Origin: Panorpa germanica | Taxonomy: Eukaryota; Arthropoda; Insecta; Mecoptera; Panorpidae | Assembly: GCA_963678705.1 (NCBI GenBank) | Contig: OY783211.1 | Coordinates: 12,724,603 to 12,788,602, forward strand | Length of the DNA: 64,000 nucleotides | Direction of reading: 5' to 3' | Shown here: piece by piece, positions 1 to 11,792 of the stretch | Position numbering within the stretch: position 1 is the stretch's first letter | Layout: each line of letters begins with the position of its first letter | Notes under the pieces: generated by a model | Seen by the model: the letters and a program-made list of their open reading frames with translations, nothing else | Told to the model about the DNA's origin: nothing | The model's database searches: none | Made by a program: the position numbers and the translations under genes

Positions 1-1228
1 TCACCTTAACGATGTTATTTTAAAAATAATAAAATAGGTTTCTTCGCGAAATAATTCTTACTAATAAACAAATTTAAAATAAATGTTTTTTCTTGTACCT
101 TGAAATAAATGGGTCTTTTTGAGAATCCTTTATATGCAGTTAGAAACATGAAGTGGTAGAGTACATGAAGAACCTTGTCGACTATCATAGTGCGATCATT
201 TCGCTATTCTATTTTAATTACATTTTAAAAGAACTTTCGTTGAAACACTTTCTTAAATTGCAGTCTGCAGTTAGTTATAGTTTATAATATTGCATACGCG
301 TACCATAAAACATAAATTAAAACCATATTATCTTTCACAAACATTTTCCAACAGTCTGATCAATATCTCGTTCTTCTATCAATATTTACATATGTATACA
401 AGTCACTTCCACTACAAAATTTATTAGCTAATAAATATATTTCAAGTTGAACAAAAAAGCTCTCTACATTGTATCGTGTCACTGGTTGAAAGTTTTATTT
501 ATTGTCGAAGAGATTTATTGGCCTAAGCTGTCTAAGCACCTCGTCCATGGCGTGCCGTATTTAGGTGCTACAAATTTATTCAATGACGCTATCGATATTG
601 TCAACGACCCTCTCTCCCTTGTTGCGTGTTGAACTGTTGGAACAGAATTTTGTGGCACTGCCAGTGACACTTTCTGTGTATAAACTAATATTTTATCAGG
701 TTTTTCATTTGTCTACTACAGCAAGAGAATTTTAAAAGTATTAATTTTTTTCTACGTTTTCAAATATACATTTTATCTAAATTGCTATTCCTTTTGTACT
801 AGAGATAAACATTTGGTTGAACGATTCGTTCACGTGGGAATTCTTTAACTGTCGTAACTATTAGGCTACTCTTACTCTGGAACAGACTACTTTTCACTAA
901 GGTGTATACAAGTTGTTTTGCATTAGCTAACTTTATCATAAAAAGAAGTTTATACTTTCAATGCTAATAAAAATGCATACCAAACGATTATATCATTTTT
1001 TCCTCTCTTTTATCCGCTATCCATGATATATTAAACGAAAAGAAAACCGCGGTTGTTATGTATGACTGCGTGTAGAACGTAGTGCAGCATTTTGATCTAC
1101 GTACGTATTCTATTCAGTACGACGTATATTAAAAAACTCTACAAAAAAAGACGTTGTTGTTGTCTGTAAAAAGAGTAAGGTAAGAAATTAAAACGGCATG
1201 ATCATATTATAATATTAATTCGTATCAT
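1..1228. other. AT-rich sequence with no supported gene
   Basis: Only short open frames occur, none with protein-like composition or matching splice borders. It could be intergenic or an upstream intron of the DPP-like gene. Confidence 0.6.
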
Positions 1229-1391
1229 ATCATCCGTAACAGTATCGTCCTTACCGATACCGTCCGTAACGATATCCTCTGTAACAATATCACAGTAACG
1301 ATATAGTCTTTAAAGATATCATTGTAACGATATTGTTCGTACCGATATCGTTATTGCCGATATCGTCCGTACCAATACCGTCCGTAAAGAT
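1229..1391. repeat. 15-bp minisatellite, 11 units
   Basis: Eleven units fit the pattern ATCGTCCGTAACGAT, nine of 15 bp and two of 14 bp, totalling 163 bp. The units have diverged, mostly at positions 3-7 and 11-14, while the AT/AC start and the GTAxxxxAT core remain. No open frame runs through the array. Confidence 0.85.
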
Positions 1392-3164
1392 CTTCTGACG
1401 CCTAGTCTATTATATAATATCCGTTAATAAATATCACAAAGAATTCTGCTATAGTTTGAGAATCTTTATTTGTTATGTTGATCCCCAGCTCTATTATTTA
1501 CGATTGTGTTTAGTCTTTCATCATGATGACTCATGCTATAAAGTTTTATCAGATCTGTCTGTTAGAAGGAAGATAATGATAATGAAAAATGTACATAAAA
1601 ATGTTGAAAAACTTATACTTGTCCAAGTCAATTAAGTAGAGAGTAGAAATGAAATTAACTTCACACTGTTTTGAATGTTGTAACTGGCTCCCAACGCTGA
1701 TGTCGACGCCGATGCTGACGTCGACGTGGGATTTGGTTGAACTTTTCAATTAATTCAATTTCCGACGCTAGCTACATATTGTGCTAATGAAACAAAAGAG
1801 TTTTATGTTATTAAACAGTGTTATTAGATGTTTGTGACCTTCAAACTTCCCTTGTTTTAATTACGTACTGGTGCACTGCCATCTCGTCGTGATGTTTTTA
1901 TAGGGATGATCAGTAAAGATATTTAGTTTTGGGGACACAAATAAAACTTGACAAGTGTCTCTTCAACATAATAAAATAAAAATAACAACAAGACAATACG
2001 TACTGAATCACGTCACTAAATCACTAAAAGCAACCCCTTTATACATTTAACTACCAATAAATTCATTCAAACTTCCGACAAAATCTTCTGAAATTAGATT
2101 TATACCTCTACCATTATTATAATTGCTTCGTAACTGTTTAATTATCATTTATATAATTGCTGCATCTGAGGTAACTATGCTTACAACTACACACACATAC
2201 ATTCATCATTTATAGAAGTAGCTGAACAATATAATATAATTTAATGCTCAAGATATAATTAAAGAGAACGGTAACTGTTTCAACGTACCTTATTAAATCT
2301 GATAACAAAATCTCAGACAGTTAGTAAATGAGTTTAGTTTTTGCTTATAGGATACTTTCAAGTTTCTCATTTTTGAAAACTTCTTAAACCTCTATAGAAT
2401 GATTCTATACTTTAAGATGCCGGATGTCGCATCTGACAAGCCTTGTGAAAGACTAAAGGGTCTTTGCTTTATCATCTTCTTACTCTTCTTCTGTAGCAAT
2501 GCAAAAAGTGCTGAGTCTGCTACCGCTACCGCTACCGCTGCTTTATACTTTACCTTCCAGCCATAAGTGCAGACAGTTCATTTGTTGATACTTGTAGTCG
2601 TACGTATGGAAATAGGAGCTCTTACTTAACATCTGATATTGTTGGCTCTATTGTTCAGACCTAATAAGCTTTTGACAAGTGTATTATATTCAGAGGCGTA
2701 TCAAGTTATTAGTATTTTACTGATAACTACAAATATGCTTAAATAACGAAAGATGGTAACTACGTCCCTATAAACAATTTGTCGTATCTTAGCAATCTCG
2801 TATCAGAGAGCGGTTAAACAGCGTTCGGAAGAACATATGTGGTAGTACTGGGTAGTACCACGACTTGCACCTCGGCAAACCTCGTTTGGAAAGTATTAGG
2901 AAGGCAATCAGAGAGGTACGGAGCGTTCCGGCCGGTGCAGACATGCTGTCCAAAGCTTCATGTAATGTCTCACTAATGTCGAATAGGATTCCAATCACCG
3001 TCCAGAGTGATACAATTCGTATCTAATTGGATTCCGATCAAAATTGTTTGTAGGGGTGTTGTAGTGTAGTTTCAGACAAAGATCTAGAGCCACATTACTA
3101 CTCACTATTTTGAAATTTCATTTACGTTTTTATTTAATATTTTAATCTAGATTTCCGGTTTTCA
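1392..3164. other. Gene-free stretch with a GC-richer patch
   Basis: Mostly AT-rich. A short direct repeat of GATG(T/C)(C/T)GACG-type units lies near 1693-1735 and a short CGCTAC repeat near 2518-2540. A locally GC-richer block (2800-3000) reads, on the plus strand, a protein-like but stop-interrupted frame that includes KAIREVRSVPAGADML. I cannot name it. Confidence 0.5.
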
Positions 3165-3400
3165 GAATAAGCATTCATTGTCACATTCGTATTTTAATTT
3201 GAGTTTAGTTAATTTAGGTGATGCGCATGACATGTGGAATAATTTAAATTGCTGTTTTTAATAACAATTAGTAATACAAATTGTTTTTACTTCTTTATTT
3301 TTGACAAATTGACATTGAACTACTTTTAATAGTAAATCCTGGTGCATTTTGACTGATTGTCAAATTTTGGAGGCATATAGTTGGTTTTTTTAATTTAGAA
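3165..3400 (+). repeat. Dispersed repeat A, uninterrupted copy
   Basis: This block aligns with 8388-8650 plus 9026-9060. The most conserved core is TTTTTAATAACAATTAGTAA, followed by AATTGTTTTTACT, and then GCATTTTGACNGATTGTCA and ATTTTGGAGG. The family is unknown. The copy at 8388 is split by a 375-bp element at the point corresponding to about 3375 here. Confidence 0.75.
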
Positions 3401-5586
3401 ACATTGGAGCTTGTTAGGATCTAAAGAAACGATGCAATAAATTCAATACGTTTAATGCAGCCACGCAGATCTGTGGACACCAACCTTTATACCGACTAAA
3501 TTATATCAAATAAGGTAGCATATCAGTCATTACATAAAAGTTTATTACATATCTTCATATGATATATGAATATAAATCATTCCTTTTCCAATTGTAGAAT
3601 AGAAATCAATGTCTGATACGTATTTCTTTCTATCATTAATTCTCTTAGAAAATTTCGAAAAATGGCTTTAATTTTTCTTATTTAAACAAAACAGACAATT
3701 CTGTCTACTTCACAGATATTGGCAATAGCGATAAAGATAACTAAACCTAGAGCTATACCATCATTTTCCCTCGCGAACATAAAATTACGTATAAAAACGC
3801 ATAAATATTACCACCAATCGAAAAGTCTAGATAAATAAATCCAAAGATAAAATATTCGAATAAAAGTTAGAGACATAAAAGAAGAAAAAGAATAAAAATA
3901 TGTCATAAATCGGAATTCATTTTATTTAACACGAAATATGTTTGGAACGTAAAGACATTACGGGTGGAATGATATATGAATTATATGACCGATAGCGTTT
4001 TGTTTGTTTTGTATTGATTGATATAATTATACTTCTTTCGGGTCGTTTAGTACCTAATCGAACAACACTTATATGATTAACCTTGTTAACTTAATAAACT
4101 CATTAATTATTTTAATAATAGACGTTTAATTAAAGATGTAAACCGACATCTTAAGACAATTTTGTCTATGTCGTAGATAGATAGAGACAACACCATACGA
4201 AAATATTCAACAAACAGAGACCACACTAACAATTGGGTTGTGGGCTGATTTTTTAGTGGTACTGATGTTTTAATTTATTAAATATTCAAAAATTGACGAA
4301 CATATATCTAATTAAAGTTTGAATTTAGTTTTACTGCTTTATATTTGTCGACTTCAACTTAACTTCTTATTTATTTATCGTTGTACACCACGACATTATA
4401 TGAAAACTTGATGGGTTGCCGAAACAGCTGCCTAACACTGTAACGTTTGATTCTGTATCTCTATTACTCTTCTCTTATTTAGTAACGATGATAAAGACAG
4501 GCAAATGGTAGTGGCGAAGAAGGTAATGTCATCAATTTTTTGTTCCTTTAATTATTAATGCCTATTATAGTCGTTAATAACTTATATATTATTACGTTAT
4601 GAATAAAAACAATAATATGAACTATTTGCGATATAGAATTACACGTACTAGATAGATTTTTTTTTTACTCATTTAAAAGAACACTCAAGTAAATATAAAA
4701 CCCAGACATTTGTTTGATTATCCCGCATTTCAATAAAAAATACAAATAATCCCAGTCGTTTCATAATACACATAGCAATGAAAAGAAAATATAAAGCTAT
4801 ACAAATTTATGATAATATCGTCTGGTTGTCCACATTCCACCCACAACCCTCCCTCCACTCTCCAAAATGAACTCTACATCTACACTGTACACAAAAGCGT
4901 CTAAACCTGTCTGCTGTCACGTCTGCTTTCCATATATTCCATCCATTACATTTTTATTATTTTTCTTAAAACGTACACTTTCATTGTTTTTTTTATTTTA
5001 TTTTAATAACGCTTACCTTCTACAGTAAAGCTTTCTGTTTTTTGTACTTTCAAATTTTTTGAATAACAAAAATATTTTATCAATTCAAAAGCTTTGGTTT
5101 TATCAATGTAACTTAACTTTAGAGAATAAAAGACAAATAATATTTGTTTATTCAATAAGATGACTATAAATAACGGATCACATTTTTAATTTAATTTATT
5201 TCCTTAGTTTTTGTGTTTTTATTATTGCTGCTAGCAGATGCTTACACTCTTAGGCTGCCCTTGGCACTTACCTTCGTTTTAGATGCCGAAAGACTAAGCG
5301 TATTAGTTGCTTGTTGGAACAGCATTTTGCCAACATATTCTACTTTACTATATACTCTAATTGTTGGCTATGAAATAACGCAGCATTGCAAACCTAATAA
5401 GAAAATTAAAAGGAATCATGAAAATAATTAATAATAATAAACTAAGTGCTACCAGTATACATATATTTTGAAAAAGATTCATTAAACCGAAAGTCATGGC
5501 CTTAATTGTCTCATGTACACTTTTATAGGATAGTGAAAAATGTTATGACAAATTTATCTTGACTCTGATTATGTGTTGTGAGACTT
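3401..5586. other. AT-rich gene-free stretch (contains repeat B copy 1)
   Basis: Apart from repeat B at 4243-4342, I see nothing with coding or structural signal. The open frame at 5213-5431 is hydrophobic but has no supporting splice context. Confidence 0.55.
4243..4342 (+). repeat. Dispersed repeat B, copy 1
   Basis: It shares GATTTTTTAGTGGT, then TTTATTAAATAT, and then an AATTAAA-GTTTGAATT-TAGTTTTA series with 25752-25895, with moderate divergence. Not assigned to a family. Confidence 0.55.
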
Positions 5587-5921
5587 CCTCCGCACATGAG
5601 GCGACTGATTGCAAACCTTAGCCCCAAATCTGCCCAACCCGAATGAGAATGCAACTGTGTTTGTTAGTGAGAGAACGAACGTGTGTACGAGTGAGAGAAA
5701 ACACACGGCACGAACGAAACTAAACTGGTTTTGAATACATTTTGAGGGATTATGTTTCTCGGTCGCATAGCATGCTTTTGATGGTGACATCATGAACAGA
5801 GATGTGCAGAAATACTATAAATACGACACAATAAATCCCCTATTATGCTATTGTTAAAAATTCTATAGAGTCACGAAACACGGCTCGACTAGTTTGCAAT
5901 CAATCGACTCGTGTGCGGAGG
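5587..5921. mobile_element. 335-bp MITE with 30-bp terminal inverted repeats
   Basis: The left arm 5587-5616 (CCTCCGCACATGAGGCGACT...) and the right arm 5892-5921 are inverted repeats matching at 27 of 30 positions. No transposase frame lies inside. I could not find a convincing target-site duplication, so the superfamily stays open. Confidence 0.8.
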
Positions 5922-8387
5922 GCCTTATACTGCACGTTCTCATTTGTTCCTCTCACTCATACTGAGTTGCTAAACTGTCTTAAGGTTACATTAGTGTAAG
6001 TATGTTCTGAGATTAATTTTATAGTAATTATACGCCGTTAGAAATTGCAAATCAGCCTTAAGACTATTGAAAATATCTACAATCTTAAAAGATGGCATCA
6101 TGTCAAAATGGATCCATCACCATTAGTAATAATCAGGTAGAGGACTGCGTATCTTTTGTATTTTTAATTAAAATATTAAAATTAGCAACATGGTAGTGTT
6201 CGGCAAAGATATTACCTGAAATTTAAATATTTAATAAACTTGATGTTTATTATAAATTATCATTTCATTTTAATTTCCCGCCAGTAAATTAGAAGCATCT
6301 CATCAGTCAAAGTCATCCACCGCGTTTATTTAAGAAATAAAATATACTTCATATTAAGTTTAACAAAAAAAACAACAACAGAATGTAAATGAAGTTTATA
6401 ATATGTTCTGCTATCTAAACGTCTAAAGAATGTCACATAAATTGTCATGCTTCCAAGAAAATGAAGTGGTGAAATTTAAACGCTACGAATTTCCCAGAAT
6501 TCTAGGGAACTCTCTATGACCTTTGCTCCGAGGCGAATCATTCAGGCGAACAATATAATGGAGCAAAGCATTTGGCCGAAACCGAATCTCGTGTGTTCCA
6601 TCGTCTTAGACCTTTGTCTTACTGCCGAGTTGGATATTAATAGGAGGTTTCCTCTAGCTAGCTGATGGGGCGATGATTCTCCAGTCTCGAGGGTTGCTGG
6701 AAGAGTTCAAGGGTTTGTGAATACGCAGACATGGTTGTAAACCGTGTCATTCTATTCTCGCAAATGAGTGTAATTATTTACAATGGTATATATATAAACA
6801 GGAGCGGAGTAATTCGGAAAATACTTATACAAAGGCCTTTGTTAGCTCTTTTGGCAATTGGGAGAAACTTAGAAATGTTTAGTTTTAAGTTGAAGCTCGT
6901 CTTAGAAGCAAAAAGTGTCAATCTGACAGGCTGTTATTAACATACACGATTTTACTAAAGTTTATTCAAACATTAATTAGTCATAAATTCCAAATAAACT
7001 TAGATTACAACTTAAATAAACCCAGAAAAAACTTTGCACACTTTATACACCTCTTCGGCGAAAAAGAACGCTACAAGAAATTTGAATTCGACATTTGGAC
7101 GATATAAGGTGACAACGAGACAAAAAGAGTATCCATTTCGAAGGCATTTTGGATCAAAAACGGGGGCGAAAGTTTCAGAAGTAAAATGCATTACCCCACT
7201 CCATAAACTTAAATTTTAAACTAGGAAAGTTCTTTTCCTGAACGTACCCAAATATATTTTCTACCTGTGGCTTAGAACGTGCTTCAAAAAATCTTACTCA
7301 AATTGTAATCAGGCTATTCGACATTACTACGATACGAAAAAATATTTGTAGTGAAGTTTCATTATGGCTATAAATTACCATTCTTTTCTCTCTCTCTCTC
7401 ACACGCGAAATCCAATAGTATCTGACTATCTCCCTTTTCTTCGATATGACAATAAAAAACTCAGACATAGGTGAAATATCTAAAAGTAGGAGCACATAAC
7501 CTCAAAAAATTGTTTCTTTTTTCCTTGCCAAAGAAATGAAAACAGAAAGCGCTTTAAGAAATTGCTTTCAGCATTGTGTGTAGCTGTGTCATGGCATACA
7601 TTAACCTGCAATTATTTTGAAATTGGTTGCAATTTAATTTTAGGCCGAATTTTGTACTTAGGCTAAAACATATTTGATTTGAGCGTGAATAACTCCGTTT
7701 TATATCGAGTTTGTACAAATAATTTGCACGAAAATCTTGAGCATTACTGTTTGTTTAGAACAACCTATTCTTTAAAATTGGACACCCTTACAGTAACAAT
7801 AACTTGACGGCTCCATCACCCGTCCAGCCGTGACTGTATTTCTAGCTATAGTCCTTCAAGGATATTAAAACAGTAATACATCTTATTGCTGCACGACTGT
7901 AGACTTTAAACGCTTTAAAAATATGATGAAGCTTTGCCAAAATGAGTGCTACAAAAAATAAAACATGATAGCTCAAGAAAATCCCATTCGTCTTACACAA
8001 TGAAACTGAGATATTAAAAGTGTAAGAACATTAAACGTGTCAAATTAATAACAGAAAAATGTTATATTTCTTATGAATTTTCATCTGATGAAATTTCTCT
8101 TTACTGCTGTTCGTATATTAAAAATGAGTGTAAAGAAAAGTTTGACGGAATGTAAAGAATAAATTGGAAACTATTTGAGTACGTGTACTTTTAGTAATGA
8201 AATGAAATTGTCAACCTTAAAATATGTGATATAGGCAGGTAAAGGGCACGAATTTCATAAAACACGGTATCCCACAAAAGAATTTCTTTTTAAGATAAAG
8301 AAGACGACCATTCAAAAAACATCTATTGATTTAATTATTGCAGCTTAGTAATAACTAACAAAATTCAATGTTTTTATCTAAATATCA
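5922..8387. other. AT-rich gene-free stretch
   Basis: A GC-richer patch near 6520-6720 may be an old element fragment. A short CT run lies at 7385-7400. No exon-like frame was found. Confidence 0.5.
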
Positions 8388-9060
8388 GGTTTTGAGACTA
8401 GGCATTTCTTGTTCCATTCGTGTTTTCATTTCAATTTTTAGTTGGTACACATACGTCGTTAGTAATATAAATTTTGACAGTTCGACAGTTGGACAAAATT
8501 AAATGTGGGATATTTAAAATTACTATTTTTAATAACAATTAGTAATAGAAATTGTTTTTACTCTTTCATTTTTAGCAATCTGACATTGAACTTTTTTTTA
8601 AATCAAAACCTACTGCATTTTGACAGATTGTCACATTTTGGAGGTTATAACCCAGTAAACATTTTGGAGTAAATTCTACTTAATTTCTATTACATATCAT
8701 GAATTTTTTGTCTGGAACGTGTTCGTTTTCTATTCAGTCGTTCAAAGGAAAGGTCCTTTTAATGAGCTACAGACATTGCAACGACGGTTCACTGCTGAAT
8801 TAAAAGCGGAGTAGGTATATGATTTATGACCGGATAATAAAAATATACCCATGTGGGAAAGAAACAGAAATACTTAATGAATGATGTTGGAAAAAGAAAG
8901 AATATTATTATGAAAAACTAACACAAAATCTGTGACAGGTAGAGAACTTGTAAAGCGTTAGAATAGAATTGTACGAGTGACTCGAACTTCACCAAATAGG
9001 ACACTTCACCAAATTGTTTACTGGGAATATAATACAGTTTTTTTTAATTTAGTATACTAA
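8388..9060 (+). repeat. Dispersed repeat A, copy split by an inserted element
   Basis: The left part 8388-8650 and the right part 9026-9060 together match the uninterrupted copy at 3165-3400, up to the shared TTTTTTTAATTTAG. The 375 bp between them is a separate element with its own inverted ends. Confidence 0.75.
8651..9025 (-). mobile_element. Short TIR element, internally deleted copy of the one at 52887
   Basis: It starts CCCAGTAAACA and ends TGTTTACTGGG, an 11-bp inverted repeat. The first ~190 bp and the last ~170 bp match the two ends of the 1.8-kb copy at 52887-54694 in reverse orientation, so this is a deletion derivative (MITE). It has no coding capacity. The superfamily is not determined. 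Confidence 0.85.
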
Positions 9061-11496
9061 ACCATTTTGCATAGTATGAGTAAACTATTTAGACTCAAGA
9101 TTCATTCAATTTAAAAATTGTTAGAACATTTGAATATATAACTAACAACACAACAATTTATTTCAAGTGGTGAATTTAAAATGGTTATAGAACTAAAAAA
9201 CAAAACAAAATGTTGCTTGTTGTATGCTATTATACATAAAAGCAAAAGCTTAAGCTTTAAAAGTAAAGTCGATTAAAAATAAGGATGTGTACATAATGTA
9301 ACATACTTTAAAATCCCTTCACGACCATCCCTTCCCCCACAACCCATAACATGTAATTTAGTTTTACAAATTTCAAAACAAAACTGCCTCAAGCAATTGT
9401 ATTCTCTACTCTGTAGCTACTCATCGCAGTATGGTTGTACCGCACCACACCCCGCCACGTGCCGTCCTTTACCAAACATAAAGCAAAGACTACTTAAATT
9501 AATTTAAAATATAAAGTAATCTATTCCAGAAGCGTGCACTGCTCAGCACACTGCTTTACGAGTATTTCGTTTTGTAGAGACTGGACATCTAAACTGTTGT
9601 CATATACAATATCTTGTTGGAACGGTTGTAGCAGGCGTTGTCATTTCACGATTGCTTGTAACGTGAAAGGATAATCAAGTATATACCATAGTCGCGTTGT
9701 AGCTTGATGGAACCACATAATAATACAAAACTACATATAATCACAAATTCATATTGAATTAAAGATTATAAACGTTAGATTGGAGCGCAAGTCTTGATGT
9801 GTGATGATCCTTTTTTGCTAACCGTTCGGTCACGTTCGTACAGTAAATTTGACACTGATTCATGCATTTTAGGTCAAAAATTGATTTAAATTTTAGTTTT
9901 CAAAGAGAGGGCACCCTCATCCGATTCCATCTTGAAAATGAAGGTGTAATCAGTTTTTTCTGTTTATCTGAAAAACTATAGCTCTAATAAAAAATGTGTA
10001 AAGACCTTTTTTGTAGATAATAATATTATCTACAAATTTTATTATTAACTTTTTGTTATAACTTTTCTAATAAAAAAGTTCTAATCAAAAATATATATTA
10101 AATTTAGGTGATTTTTCTTCCGTTAATAAGGGTTTTGAGAAATTACCCATTTTGTCCATAGGATAACTTGAATCTTATCCCATCTTTAAACAATTTTTTC
10201 AAATAATTTATACCAAATATATAACAACAATCTCATGCCGAAATTAGGAAAAAAACAAAACATAAATAAATATTGTTATTAAAACAACAAAACTTCTAAC
10301 TTCTTTTTATTTTTATTTAAAAAAAAAAAAAAAACTTCTTGTTTGCTTATGGAAATATATATAATTGACAAATAGGAGTAACTTCGGCTCTCTGTATTTG
10401 GTATTAGGAGATAACTAAAGTCATTTATAGTTAGTGAGATAACAGCATCTTCGTAGAGACTTTCCGTGTAAATGTAGAATTTTACTCAGATAGAAAGTAA
10501 AGCTCCTAAAGTAAAACTTCTGTGCTTCAGTGATCATATATGTATCAAAGGGATATATTAAAATTGCTGTGAATACAAAAGCAACAATTGTATCTAAAGC
10601 TACATGTTTTCAGTAAAATATATAGAGCAGACAAGGCAGATACAATGTCAGAGTGTTACTGTCGTACCACCAACTGTATTCAAACACTAGTTGATGCACT
10701 CAAATAAATATTTTTAGAAAAAAGATCAAGTTTGATCTTAACCTGATTTCTTAATCCGGAAGTAGTGGACATAATAGCCTTTATTTTCAACTACTCAAAT
10801 TATACGCAATTTAAACTTATTTAAAACACATTTACGTTAAAATAATATACATTTTTTACCGACTAAAGATTAACATGCAATTACCTCTATTAAATCTTTT
10901 TACAAAATATCATCACTCTTACATCATCAAGTCGGCGTTACTTTTTCTAATTAGATCCGATAAAAGAATCCTCTCTGAAGTTCGACGGGCGAGAGTGACG
11001 CTGACGAGACTACAATCAAACCTTCGAGCCTCGAGCTTAAAGCTTCAAGCTTTCAGAGAGTCAGGGACTCTTGAGACGGACATTTACTCTCTATCTACTA
11101 CGTTGGAACTTGATATTGTACGAGAATGGTTCTCTATGTATTTTATTGGTCCCATAGAATCAATATGGTAACCATGGAAACGTTACAAGCGTTTCTAGTA
11201 CCAGCAAACTATGATTACCAACAGATATATATAGATATATAAATAAGCTATAGTACTAGTATTTAATATTCTCGTAAATAGACATAACGATCGTTACCCA
11301 GTTTTGTTGTTGTGATTATTACTTTACATTTTATAGGGGTGAAACTTTAAAAGCTTTTAAATGTTTTAATACACACAATTGTTTTGAATTTGTCAAAGTT
11401 TTATGTTTAAATAGCTTGAAGCTTTCACTTAAACTTGCAGTTGAAACTATACTTTTGTTATTAGATAATTAGAGCTTTTACTAAGCTTTTTAGTAA
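9061..11496. other. AT-rich gene-free stretch with a perfect palindrome and a poly(A) run
   Basis: It holds a perfect 27-bp palindrome (10010-10036), an A-run of about 16 at 10319-10334, a TTTCACG/CGTGAAA hairpin near 9647-9670, and a GC-richer patch (10960-11170) rich in CGAG/AGCTT. No exon is supported. Confidence 0.5.
10010..10036. repeat. Perfect 13-bp inverted repeat with a 1-nt centre
   Basis: TTTGTAGATAATA, then A, then TATTATCTACAAA: every base of one arm pairs with the other. Confidence 0.9.
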
Positions 11497-11789
11497 GGCC
11501 AAGATCCCACTACGAAATTATTCCGCGTTTAATTACGTATACCAAAACTTACCTAGCTAGGATTTATACTGATGTGTTTATATATCTTGTCTTATTAATG
11601 CATGTTCCAAGAGATGCAGCAACAGACTGCATACTGCTTCCAAAGAGATCCCCTGACAACAGGATATGGCTTTTACGAAATAAATTCCATAGTGCGTGTA
11701 TCTATATCAACTATATATTCTACAAGAGAAAGATAAGGAAGAATTCGCGTTTTTTCCGCGCGGAATTATTCCTCTGTGGACTCTAGGCC
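11497..11789. mobile_element. PIF/Harbinger-like MITE, 293 bp
   Basis: The ends read GGCCAAGATCCCAC and, on the other strand, GGCCTAGAGTCCAC. Both are flanked by TAA (11494-11496 and 11790-11792). A 3-bp TWA target duplication and GG-starting inverted ends are typical of PIF/Harbinger. The subterminal AATTATTCCGCG is also inverted. The 70-codon frame inside is not a transposase. Confidence 0.75.
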
Positions 11790-11792
11790 TAA

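Noticed and set aside
1229-1391. CRISPR-like array
   Set aside because: The units are contiguous 15-mers without spacers, in a eukaryotic context.
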